A DNA stretch of 64,000 nt from Cepaea nemoralis (Eukaryota > Mollusca > Gastropoda > Stylommatophora > Helicidae), in the NCBI GenBank assembly GCA_014155875.1, contig JACEFZ010013518.1:124001-188000 (forward strand). The letters are read 5' to 3'. A model generated the notes under the pieces. The model saw only the letters and a list, made by a program, of their open reading frames with translations, did not search any database and was not told the DNA's origin. The position numbers and the translations under genes were made by a program. Of this stretch, positions 34,011 to 47,300 are shown one piece after another (positions within the stretch are counted from its first letter, which is position 1; the number at the start of each line of letters is the position of its first letter).

Positions 34011-34281
34011 AGTTTTATGGCTCATAAAGTGAACATGAAAGAGATGCGTGCAATCTGGAAGTTGTTCTTGAACCAAAGATCCGGCATCAGAAATATCACT
34101 GGACGTATCCGAACATTTAATGGTCATCGCCATCAATCTTCATCGCCATCTTCCTGCTGGTTCTAGTTCTCCTCATCCGTGTCCACCTCCTATCATTCCC
34201 CTCGTCATTCAACTCCATCATTCTTCTTTATCTTAAACACTGTACTTCCACTTTTTCATACCCTCTGCTTCTCCAGTTCAT
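34011..34281. other. Intron 2, unassigned
   Basis: Nothing recognised. Confidence 0.4.
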
Positions 34282-34412
34282 CCTTCTTCTTCTTCTTCTT
34301 CTTCTTCTTCTTCTTCTTCTTCTTCTTCTTCTTCTTCTTCTTCTTCTTCTTCTTCTTCTTCTTCTTCTTCTTCTTCTTCTTCTTCTTCTTCTTCTTCTTC
34401 TTCTTCTTCTTC
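34282..34412. repeat. (TTC)n microsatellite
   Basis: About 43 TTC units, uninterrupted. It could be the tail of a minus-strand LINE, as at 8785-8884, but no LINE C-terminus adjoins it. Confidence 0.97.
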
Positions 34413-34564
34413 ATCTATTGTTCTTCGTTTCGGAGCTTATTCTCGACAATGGTTATACCACACAATACTTAGTAATGATAACAGACATATTACAAGGTAT
34501 ATTCACGTCCGTCAACAAGCTGAATATGATGCTGGTTCACTTCTATTTTTCTACTATTTTCCAG
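34413..34564. other. Intron 2 end
   Basis: Ordinary intron sequence ending in TTCTACTATTTTCCAG, the acceptor of exon 3. Confidence 0.6.
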
Positions 34565-34739
34565 ACATTTTGAAGTGGAGTTCAACCCAGGTTGCCACTT
34601 TGATTCCCTCTGCATCCATGGGATGACCTTTTGCGGCAGCTGGGTGACCGGGCATGAGTTTAGATACATCCTCCCCGAAAACTGCACGTCTACTGTTTTC
34701 TTCGTATCCGATAGCTCGGAGACAATGTCTGGCTTTGAG
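34565..34739 (+). CDS. CUB-mucin gene exon 3: C-terminal half of CUB domain 1
   Basis: The first base completes the codon split by intron 2 (phase 2); 58 full codons follow. It ends at GAG before GTCAGT, phase 0. The product reads HFEVEFNPGCHFDSLCIHG, MTFCGSW, EFRYILPENCTS and VFFVSDSSETMSGFE. These are the second-half CUB hallmarks: the acidic strand 'F.VE', the third and fourth conserved cysteines with 'C..D.L.IxG', an 'FCG' turn, the 'F.SDxS' strand and the closing 'GF'. Two further potential N-glycosylation sites are not certain, but N-C-T is one. The domain plus exon 2 is 120 residues, normal for CUB. Confidence 0.93.
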
Positions 34740-35110
34740 GTCAGTGATTTAATTCAGCAGGCTTTGTGTTTACATCTGTAAGAATCATATAATTATGACA
34801 CCCTTTTGAGTTTCATGAACACAATTTTGACACCATTCAGTTTAATCTAAACAATTCAATGTTTCATCTGCATAATGTTGACACCAGTAAGTGCTTCATA
34901 TACACAATTTTGACACCATTCAATGTTTCATCTACACAATTTTGACACCATTTAAGTTTCATTTGCACAATTCTGATACCATTTGATGTTTCATTTACAT
35001 AATTCTGACACAATTTAATGTTTCATCTACACAACTCAGACACCGTTAAATGTTTCATCTAAACAATTTCTCTACATGATTCTAAAACCATTTAATGTTA
35101 CATCTACATA
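34740..35110. repeat. Intron 3: 32-bp satellite, diverged part
   Basis: From about 34795 a unit like ACACCATTTAATGTTTCATCTACACAATTTTG recurs with variation up to the mariner insertion. Confidence 0.8.
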
Positions 35111-35942
35111 CGAGGTTCGTCCAGCAAGAATCAGGATTTTGTTATGATAACCAGAAGATGAAGACTATTAAGTTTAGTAACTAATCCAAAGTGAACAGTA
35201 GTTACAGTACACATCTGAAACTCTGTGCTGGAATGGGCAATTATCAGCAATACTCCCGCGCCTTATTTTTGAAAATGGCATCGAACCGTTTGACTCCAGC
35301 TCGGGAGCAGCGTTTTGTGATAACATCTTTGATAAAAGGAGATTCAAAACCCGCTAAGATTTATCGTCGTCTGACACATGTGTTTAGAGAACAGACTGTA
35401 GCACGTTTAGCAGTGTTTGAGTGTTGCAAGCGCTTTCGTGAAGGTCATAATCCATCTAGCTTGAGCTTTATGAAGGTAAAGGGTAAAGGTCACCCGAAAC
35501 GTGTCATTTACGTGAAGCGATACAGTGTCGAAAAGACTGTATACAGTCGCCAAAACTGTTGCAATTATTGACGAATTGCATAGGAAGGTACCGCCATAAG
35601 TCCAGACTTGACTCCGAGTGATTAACACCTTTTTGGCTTTTGAAACAGCATCTTGGAGGACAACAGTTTGACGCAATGACGAAGTTAATAATAGGGTAAT
35701 TACTAATTAATATTTTTAATACTAATTAATACTGCACTAGTTAGTAGTACTAGTTCACCAATGGCTCAAGAATCAGCCAAACGAATTTTAATGCTGCCGG
35801 AATATAGAAGCTGGTAGCCCGATGAGAAAGATATGTTGTAGTGGCAGGAGAATACGTCGACAAATAAAAGAGGTAAATGCAATCGATCTCGCATAGTTAT
35901 CTAGAGATGGCATCAGTCTAGATACTTACTGGATGACCCTGG
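35111..35942 (+). mobile_element. mariner with internal deletion, inserted in the satellite
   Basis: The ends are inverted: CGAGGTTCGTCCAGCAAGAA at the left, and at the right CTTACTGGATGACCCTGG, whose complement reads CCAGGGTCATCCAGTAAG. TA dinucleotides flank both ends (35109-35110 and 35943-35944). A transposase N-terminus starts at 35275: MASNRLTPAREQRFV, then KIYRRLTHVFREQTVA and CKRFREG, the paired-domain-like helices of mariner. After about 35510 it jumps to ISPDLTPSD and HLFGF, the region of the third catalytic Asp, so roughly the middle half of the gene is deleted. It is a different mariner lineage from 7177-9440. Confidence 0.88.
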
Positions 35943-37660
35943 TAATTCTGAAATTTGTTAATGTTACACCTATAGGCGTCTGACACCATTTAATGTTACA
36001 TCTGCACAATTCTGATAACATTTAATGTTACATCTACACAATTATGATAACATTTAATGTTACATCTGCACAATTCTGATAACATTTAATGTTACATCTA
36101 CACAATTATGATAACATTTGATGTTACATCTGCACAATTCTGATAACATTTAATGTTACATCTACACAATTCTGATAACATTTAATGTTACATCTGCACA
36201 ATTCTGATAACATTTAATGATTCATCTGCACAATTCTGATAACATTTAATGTTACATCTGCACAATTCTGATAACATTTAATGTTACATCTGCACAATTC
36301 TGATAACATTTAATGTTACATCTGCACAATTCTGATAACATTTAATGTCACTTCTACAAAATTCTGATAACATTTAATGTCACTTCTACAAAATTCTGAA
36401 ACCATTTACCTCTATATAATTATGAAACCATGTAATGTCAAATCTACAAGATTCTTACACCATCTAGTATTAAATCTGCAATATTCTCACACCATTTAAT
36501 GTCATACATTCTTTCACTATTTAATGTCAAATCTGCAATATTCTCACACCATTTAATGTTATATCTGCAAGATGCATACACCATTTAATGTCATACATTC
36601 TTTCACTATTTAATGTCAAATCTACAATATTCTTACACCATTTAATGTTAAATCTATAATATTCTTACACCATTTAATGTTACATCTATAATATTCTTAC
36701 ACCATTTCATGTTAAATCTACCAGAATCTTACACCATTTAATGTTAAATCTACCAGATTCTTACACCATTTAGTGTAAAATCTTCAATATTTTTACACCA
36801 TTTAATGTCAAATCTACAAGATGCTTACAGCGTTTAATGTCACATCTACAGTATTCTTACACCATTTAATATCAAATCTACAACACACTTACACCATTTA
36901 ATATCAAATCTACAACACACTTACACCATTTAATATCAAATCTACAACACACTTACACCATTTAATATCAAATGTACAACACACTTACACCATTTAATAT
37001 CAAATGTACAACACACTTACACCATTTAATATCAAATATACAACACACTTACACCATTTAATATCAAATCTACAACACACTTACACCATTTAATATCAAA
37101 TCTACAACACACTTACACCATTTAATATCAAAACTACAACACACTTACACCATTTAATATCAAATCTACAACACACTTACACCATTTAATATCAAATCTA
37201 CAACACACTTACACCATTTAATATCAAATCTACAACACACTTACACCATTTAATATCAAATCTACAACACACTTACACCATTTAATATCAAATGTACAAC
37301 ACACTTGCACCATTTAATGTCACATTTACAATATTATTACACCATTTAATGTTAAATCTACAAGATGCTTACACCATTTAATATTACATCTACATAAACA
37401 TGAAACACTTTAATATTACCTCTACATAATTATAAAACCGTTTAATGGTAACTATACATAAATATGACACAATTTAATGTCAAATCTAGAAGATTCTAAC
37501 ACAATTTAATGTCACATCTACAACATTCCAACACCATTTAATGTCAAATCTACAAGATTCCAACACCATTTAATGTTACACCTTCATACTTATGAGACTA
37601 TTTAATGTTACATCTTCATAATTCTGACAGCATATATTGTTAAATCTATTAAAATATGCC
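35943..37660. repeat. Intron 3: 32-bp satellite, main array
   Basis: The unit is close to ACATTTAATGTTACATCTGC + ACAATTCTGATA. Sub-blocks are locally homogeneous: the CTGATAACATTTAATG form at 35990-36370, mixed forms to 36840, and an ACACCATTTAATATCAAATC + TACAACACACTT form at 36850-37310. All are 32 bp. Confidence 0.92.
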
Positions 37661-38364
37661 CCTATTTTATATTTTAGCTATACAATTCTGATATAATTCA
37701 GTTTCTCCACTACATAAATAGCACGCCATTAGATGTTTATTTGGACAATAATGATACACCTTCAAATGTTTCAATTATAAGATATGTAACTTTGACAACT
37801 GTTGCACGTCTGCCAAGATAATTGTGACACTGTTTGATGTGTTAATTAGACAATTTTAAACATGTTCAATCTTTTGATTAGACAATTGTCACCGTTTTAA
37901 ATGGGGTGATTAGTAACTGGGCGAGCCCGTTTATGAATCAATATTAGGAAATTTCCATTGCAAAACTATGACAACTTTTAATGCTGCCATTTGACAGTTA
38001 TGACAAGCTTTTATTACAAAGCTATGAAATTGTCGGTGTTTTCATTACAAAATTATGACTTGTGTCAATGTTTTTACTACACAATTATGACAAGTTTCGA
38101 TGCTTTCATTATAGAAATATGACACCTTTCAGTGCCTTTATTACATAATTATAACACCTTTCTATGTTTTCATCAAATAATGATGACATTTTAGTGTTTC
38201 TATTATAAACTTATAACACCTATGCTTTTATTACAAAAATTATAACACTTTTAATTGCTTTCACTACAAATTTATGACACAGGTCAATGATTCCATTACA
38301 CAATTATGAAACCTGTCAACAATGCGTGTACAAAAATTATGACACCCTTCGATCTTCTCATTAG
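37661..38364. repeat. Intron 3: decayed satellite up to the exon 4 acceptor
   Basis: Phrases like TTTTCATTACAAAATTATGACA recur about every 35-40 bases to about 38360. The acceptor CTTCTCATTAG ends at 38364. Confidence 0.6.
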
Positions 38365-41300
38365 ATACTCGTGACACCAGAACTGGCTGTGAATAACGAA
38401 AGAGTGGAACAAGCCATAGGTGATGGCTCTGACGTTCACAGCATTTCCTATGTGCCAACTACGTACTACCCAGGAATGGCATGTAGTGACAGATGCCCAA
38501 TACCACCCATGACCCCTTCAATGTTCCCAATATCTTTATACCTTACCAGAACTACCAGTACAGTTGCAACTACTAGGGCACAAATCATATCCACTGACAC
38601 TTCCGCAGCTAAAACAGAAACGTTCACCGCAATTGCTGAACAATCTATAACAGCTACTGAACATCCTGTCACAACTACTGAGTGTACAACAACTGCTGAT
38701 AAACTTATCACAATAGCTGAACCATCTACAACAGCTATTGAACCACCCCCCAACACTACTCAACGAACCCCACAACTACTCAACCACCCACCACAACTAC
38801 TCAACCACCCACCACAACTACTCAACCACCCACCACAACTACTCAACCACCTGCCACAACTACTCAACCACCCACAACAACTACACAACCACCTGCAACA
38901 ACTACTCAAACACCCACCACAACTATTCAACAACCTGCCACAACTACTCAACCACCAGCAACAACTACTCAATCACCTGCCACAACTACTCAACCACCTG
39001 CCACAACTACTCTACCACCTGCCACAACTACTCAACCACCTGCCACAACTACTCAACCACCAGCCACAACTACTCAACCACCTGCCACATCTACACAACT
39101 ACCTGCCGCAACTACTCAACCACGTTCCACAACAACTGAACAGCCTTCCACAACAACTGAAACACCTTCCACAACTACTCAACCACCTGTCACAGCTACG
39201 CAACCACCTGCCACAACAACTCAACCACCTGACACAACTACTCAACCGCCTGATACAACTACTCAACCACCTTCCACAACAACAGAACCGCCTGTCACAA
39301 CAACACAGCCACCTGCCACAACTACTCAACCACCTTCCACAACAACTGAACCGCCTGCCACAACTATTCAACCACCTTCCAACACAACTGAACCGCCTGC
39401 CACATCTACTCAACCACCTGCCACAACAACTCAACCACCTGCCACAACTACTCAACCACCAGCCACAACTACTCAACCACCTGCCACAACTACTCAACCA
39501 CCAGCCACAACTACTAAACCACCTGTCACAACTACTCAACCACCAGCCACAACTACTCAACCACCAGCCACAACTACTGAACCGCCTGCAACAACTACTC
39601 AACCACCTTCCACCACAACTGAACCGCCTACCACATCTACTCAACCACCTGCCACAACTACTCAAACACCTGCCACAACTACTCAACCACCAGCCACAAC
39701 TACTCAACCACCTGCCACACCTACTCAACCACAAGCCACAACTACTCAACCACCTGCCACAATAACTCAACTGCCTGCCACAACTACTCAACCACGTTCC
39801 ACAACAACTGAAAAACATTCCACACCAACTGAACCACTTGCCACAACTACTCAACCACCTGTCACAGCTACTCAAACACCTGCCACAACTACTCAACCAC
39901 CCGTCACAGCAACTCAACCACCTGCAACAATTACTCAACCACAAGCCACAACTACTCAACCACCTGCCACAACTACTCAACTACCTGCCACAACTACTCA
40001 ACCACGTTCCACAACAACTGAAACGACGTCCACAACAACTGAACCACCTGCCACAACTACTCATCCACCTGTCACAGCTACTCAACCAACTGCCACAACT
40101 ACTCTAGCACCTGACACAACACCACAACCAACTGAAACAACTCAACCACCTGCCACAACAACCCAACCACCTACCACAACAACACAATCACCTGCCACAA
40201 CAACACAACCACCTGCTACACCAACACAACCACCTGCCACAACTACTCCAGCACCTGTCACAACAACTCAACCACCTGCCACAACAACTCAACCATCTGC
40301 CACAACTACTCAACTACCTGCCACAGCTACTCAAACACCTGCCATAACTACTCAACCACCTGCCACAGCTACTCTAGCAACTGCCACAACTACTCAACCA
40401 CCTGCCACAGCTACTCAAACACATGCCACAACTACTCAACCACCTGCCACAGCTACTCTAGCAACTGCCACAACTACTCAACCACCTGCCACAACAACTA
40501 AACCATCTGCCACAACTACTCAACTACCTGCCACAACAACTCAGCCATCTGCTACAACTACTCAACCACCTGCCACAGCTACACAACCACCTCCCACAGC
40601 CACTATAGCACCTGCCACAACTACTCAACCAACTGCCACAGCTACTCAGCCAACTGCCACAACTACTCAACCATCTACCACAGCTACTCTAGCACCTGCC
40701 ACAGCTACTCAACTACCTGCCACAACTACTCAACCACCTGAAATAACACCTCAACCACCTGCCATAACTACTCAGCCACCGACCACAACTACTCAATCAC
40801 CTGCCATAACTACTCAACCACCTGCCATAACTACTCAACCACCTGCCACAGCTACTCAAACACCTGTCACAGCTACTCAACCAAGTGCAACAACTACTCA
40901 ACCATCAGCCACAACTACTAAACCAACTTATGCAGCAACACAACCACCTGCAACAACAATACAACCATCTGCCACAACAACACAACAGCCTGCCACAGCA
41001 ACTCAACCACTTGCCACAACTACTCAACAACCTGCCACAACACAACCACCTGCCACAACAACACAACCACCTGCCACAAAAACACAACCACCTGACACAA
41101 CAACACAACCACCTGCCACAACTACACAACCACCTGCCACAACAACTCAACGACCTGCCACAACAACACAACCACCTGCTACAACAACTCAACCACCTGC
41201 AACAACATCACAACCACCTGCCACAACAACACAACCACCTACCACAACAACACAACCAGCTGCTACAACAACTCAACCACATGGCACAACAACACAACCA

Positions 41301-44300
41301 CCTGACACAACAACACAAGCAACTGTCACAACTACTCTAGCACCTGTCACAACAACACAACCACCTGCCACAATAACACAACCACCTGCCACAACAACTC
41401 AACCACCTGCAACAACATCACAACCACCTGTCACAACAACACAACCACCTAACACAACAACACAACCACCTTCCACAACAATTCAACCACCTAACACAAC
41501 AACACAACCACATGACACAACAACACAAGCAACTGCCACAACTACTCTAGCACCTGCCACAACAACACAACCACCTGACACAACAACACAAACACCTGCC
41601 ACAACAACACAACCACCTGACACAACAACACAACCACCTGCCACAACAACTCAACCATCTGTCACAACAACACAAACACCTGCCACAACAACACAAAAAC
41701 CTGCCACAACAACACATCCACTTGACACAACAACACAACCACTTGACACAACAACACAAACACCTGCCACAACAACACAACCACTTGACACAACAACACA
41801 ACCACCTGAAACAATAACACAACCACCTGACACAACTACTCTTGCACCTGCAAGAACAACACAACCACCTGACACAACAACACAACTACCTGAAACAACA
41901 ACACAACCAATTGACACAACAACACAACCACCTGAAACAACAACACAACCACCTGACACAACTACTCTTGCACCTGAAACAACAACACAACCACCTGACA
42001 CAACAACACAACCACCTGACACAACTACTCTAGCACCTGAAACAGCAACACAACCACCTGACACAACTACTCTAGCACCTGACACAACAACACAACCACC
42101 TGACACAACAACACAACCACCTGACACAACTACTCTAGCACCTGCCACAACAACACAACCACCTGCCACAACTACTTTAGCACCTGCCACAACAACACAA
42201 CCACTTGCCACAACAACACAACCACCTGCCACAACAACACAACCATCTGATACAACAACACAACCACCTGCCACAACTACTCTAGCACATGCCACAACAA
42301 CACAACCACCTTCCACAACAACACAACCACCTGCCACAACACCACAACCATCTGAGACAACAACACAACCACCTGACACAACTGTTCTAGCACCTGACAC
42401 AACAACACAACCACCTGCCACAACAACACAACCATCTAAGACAACAGCACAACCACCTGACACAACTTCTCTAGCACCTGACACAACAACACAACCACCT
42501 GACACAACAACACAACCACCTGACACAACGAATCTAGCACCTGCCACAACAACACAACCACCTGCAACAACTACTTTAGCACCTGCAACAACTACTTTAT
42601 CACCTGCCACAACTACTCAACCACCTGACACAACAACTCAACCACCTGACAAAACAACACAACCACCTGACACAACAACATTACCACCTGACACAACACC
42701 ACAACCACCTGCCACAACAACACATCAACCTGCCACAACAACACAATTACCTGCCACAACAACACAACCACCTTCCACAACTACTCAACCACCTGCCACA
42801 ACCATTCAACCACATGCCACAACTACTCAACCACTTGCCACAACACCTCAGCCACCTCCCACAACTACTCAACCACCTGCAACAACTACTCTACCTCCTG
42901 CCACAACTACTCAACCATCTGCCACATCTACTCTAGCACCTGCAACAACAACACAACCACCTGACACAACTACTCTAGCACCTGCCACGACAACACAACC
43001 ACCTGCAACAACAACACAACCACCTGACACAACTACTCTAGCACCTGCCACGACAACACAACCACCTGCCACAACTACTCTAGCACCTGCCACGACAACA
43101 CAACCACCTGCCACAACTACTCTAGCACCTGACACAACACCACACCCAACTGAAACAACAACACAACCACCTGCCACAACACCTCAACCACTTGCCACAA
43201 CTACTCAAGCACCTGCCACAACTACTCAACCACCTGCCACAACTACTAAACAAACTGCCACAACAACACAACCACCTGACACAACAACACAACCACGTGC
43301 CACAACTACTCTAGCACCTGACACACCTACTCACCCACCTACCACACCAACACAGCCACCTACCACAACTACTCTAGCACCTGCCACAACAACACAACCA
43401 CCTGACACAACAACACAACCACCTGCCACAACTACTCTAGCACCTGATACAACACCACCACCACCTTCCGCAACAACACAACCACCTGCCACAACACCAC
43501 AACCATCTGAGACAACAACACAACCACCTGACACAACTACTCTAGCACCTGACACAACAACACAACCACCTGCCACAACAGCACAACCACCTGACACAAC
43601 AACACAACCACCTGACACAACAACACAACCACCTGACACAACGACTCTAGCACCTGCCACAACAACACAACCACCTGCAACAACTACTTTAGCACCTGCC
43701 ACAACTAGTCAACCACCTGACACAACAACTCAACCACCTGACAAAACAACACAACCACCTAACACAACAACATTACCACCTGACACAACACCACAACCAC
43801 CTGCCACAACAACACAACAACCTGCCACAACAACACAATTACCTGCCACAACAACACAACCACCTTCCACAACTACTCAACCACCTGACACAACCACTCA
43901 ACCACTTGCCACAACTACTCAACCACCTGCCACAACTACTCAACCACCTGCAACAACTACTCTACCACCTGCTACAACGACTCAGCCACCTGCAACAACA
44001 ACACAACCACCTGCCACAACTACTCTAGCACCTGCCACAACAACACAACCACCTGACACAACAACACAACCACCTGCCACAACTACTATAGCACCTGACA
44101 CAACACCACAACCAACTGACACAACTCAACCACCTGCCACAACAACCCAACCACCTACCACAACAACACAATCACCTGCCACAACAACACAACCACCTGC
44201 TACACCAACACAACCACCTGCCACAACTACTCAAGCACCTGTCACAACAACTCAACCACCTGCCACAACAACTCAGCCACCTACCACAACAACTCAACCA

Positions 44301-47300
44301 CCTGCCATAACAACTCAATCACCTGTCACAACTACTCAGCCACCTGCCACAACTACTCAACCACCTGCCACAACAACACAACCACCTGCCACAACAACAC
44401 AACCACCTGCCACAACTACTCAGCCACCTGCCACAACTACTCAACCACCTGCCACAACAACACAACCACCTGCCACAACAACTCAGCCACTTGCCACAAC
44501 AACTCAGCCACTTGCCACAACAACTCAACCACCTGCCACAACAACACAACCACCTGCCACAACAACACAACCACCTTCCACAACTACTCAGCCACCTGCC
44601 ACAACTACTCAACCACCTGCCACATCAACACAACCACCTGCCACAACAACTCAGCCACTTGCCACAACATCTCAGCCACTTGCCACAACAACTCAACCAC
44701 CTGCCACAACAACTCAAGCACCTGCTACAACAACTCAACCACCTGCCACAACAACACAACTACCTGCCACAACAACACAACCACCTGCCACTACAACACA
44801 ACCACCTGCCACATCAACACAACCACCTGACACAACAACACAAGCAACTGCCACAACTACTCTAGCACCTGCCACAACAACACAACCACCTGCCACAACA
44901 ACACAACCACCTGATACAACAACACAACCACCTGCCACAACTACTCAACTACCTGCCACAACAACTCAACCTCCTGCCACAACTACTCAACCGCCTGCCA
45001 CAATAACTGAACCGCCTGCCACAACTACTTACCCACCTGCCACAACTACTCAACTACCTGCCATAACTATTCACCCACCTGCCACAACTACTCATCCACC
45101 CGCCACAACTACTCAACCACCTGCCACAACTACTCAACCACCTTCCACAACTTCTCACCAGCCTGCCATTACTCAATCACATACCACATCTACTGAACAA
45201 CCAACAACAACTACTCAACCACCTACCACAACTTCTAAACAACATGTAACAACTATTGAACCATGCCCAACAACTACTGAACCCACTACTACAACTACCG
45301 AACCCAAGACTACAACTACTGAACCATGCCCAACAACTACTGAACCCACTACTACAACTACTGAACCCACTACTACAACTACTGAACCATGCACAACAAC
45401 TACTGAACCCACTACTACATCTACTGAACCCACTACTACAACTACTGAACCATGCACAACAACTACTGAACCCACTACTACAACTACTGAACCCACTACT
45501 ACAACTACTGAACCCACTACTACAACTACTGAACCCACTACTACAACTACTGAACCTACTACTACAACTACTGAACCATGCACAACAACTACTGAACCCA
45601 CTACTACAACTACTGAACCCACCACTACAACTACTGAACCCACTACTACAACTACTGAACCATGCACAACAACTACTGAACCCACTACTACAACTACTGA
45701 ACCATGCACAACAACTACTGAACCCACTACTACAACTACTGAACCCACCACTACAACTACTGAACCATGCCCAATAACTACTGAACCCACTACTACAACT
45801 ACTGAACCCACTACTACAACTACTGAACCCACTACTACAACTACTGAACCCACTACTACAACTACTGAACCATGCACAACAACTACTGAACCCACTTCTA
45901 CAACTACTGAACCCACTACTACAACTACTGAACCCACTACTACAACTACTGAACCCACTACTACAACTACTGAACCCACCACTACAACTACTGAACCCAC
46001 TACTACAACTACTGAGCCAACCACTACAACTACTGAACCCACTACTACAACTACTGAACCATGCACAACAACTACTGAACCCACTACTACAACTACTGAA
46101 CCCACTACTACAACTACTGAACCCACTACTACAACTACTGAACCCACTACTACAACTACTGAACCCACTACTACAACTACTGAACCATGCACAACAACTA
46201 CTGAACCCACTACTACAACTACTGAACCCACCACTACAACTACTGAACCCACTACTACAACTACTGAACCATGCCCAACAACTACTGAACCCACTACTAC
46301 AACTACTGAACCCACTACTACAACTACTGAACCATGCCCAACAACTACTGAACCCACCACTACAACTACTGAACCCACTACTACAACTACTGAACCCACC
46401 ACTACAACTACTGAACCATGCACAACAACTACTGAACCCACTACTACAACTACTGAACCATGCCCAACAACTACTGAACCCACTACTACAACTACTGAAC
46501 CCACCACTACAACTACTGAACCATGCACAACAACTACTGAACCCACCACTACAACTACTGAACCATGCACAACAACTACTGAACCCACTACTACAACTAC
46601 TGAACCCACCACTACAACTACTGAACCATGCCCAACAACTACTGAACTCACTACTACAACTACTGAACCCACTACTACAACTACTGAACCCCCCACTACA
46701 ACTACTGAACCATGCCCAATAACTACTGAACCCACTACTACAACAACTGAACCCACTACTACAACTACTGAACCCACTACTACAACTACTGAACCCACTA
46801 CTACAACTACTGAACCATGCACAACAACTACTGAACCCACTACTACAACTACTGAACCCACTACTACAACTACTGAACCCACTACTACAACTACTGAACC
46901 ATGCACAACAACTACTGAACCCACTACTACAACTACTGAACCATGCTCGACAACTACTGAACCCACCACTACAACTACTGAACCCACTACTACAACTGCT
47001 GAACCCACCACTACAACTACTGACCCATGCACAACAACTACTGAACCCACTACTACAACTACTGAACCCACTACTGCAACTACTGAACCATGCCCAACAA
47101 CCCCTGAACCCACTACAACAACTACTGAACCCACCACTACAACTACTGAAACCACTACTACATCTACTGAACCCACAACTACTGAACCCACTACTACAAC
47201 TACTGACCCATGCGAAACAACTACTGACCCCACTACTACAACTACTGACCCATGCGAAACGACTACTGAACCCACTACTACAACTACTGAACCCACTACT

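Noticed and set aside
34282..34412. A Phe-rich or Ser-rich protein from the TTC tract
   Set aside because: Pure trinucleotide repeat without flanking coding features.
38371..39765. Continuation of the stem frame as a Pro-Gln-Leu-Asn-His repeat
   Set aside because: This frame meets a stop at 39765 and does not reach the donor, whereas the Thr/Pro frame is open for about 9.9 kb and joins the CUB 2 exon in phase. The stem frame before 38740 is kept, with a frame conflict reported.
39099..44612. Ser/Cys-rich and Val/Cys-rich minus-strand frames
   Set aside because: Antisense readings of the mucin repeat, broken at random places; no start context or domain.
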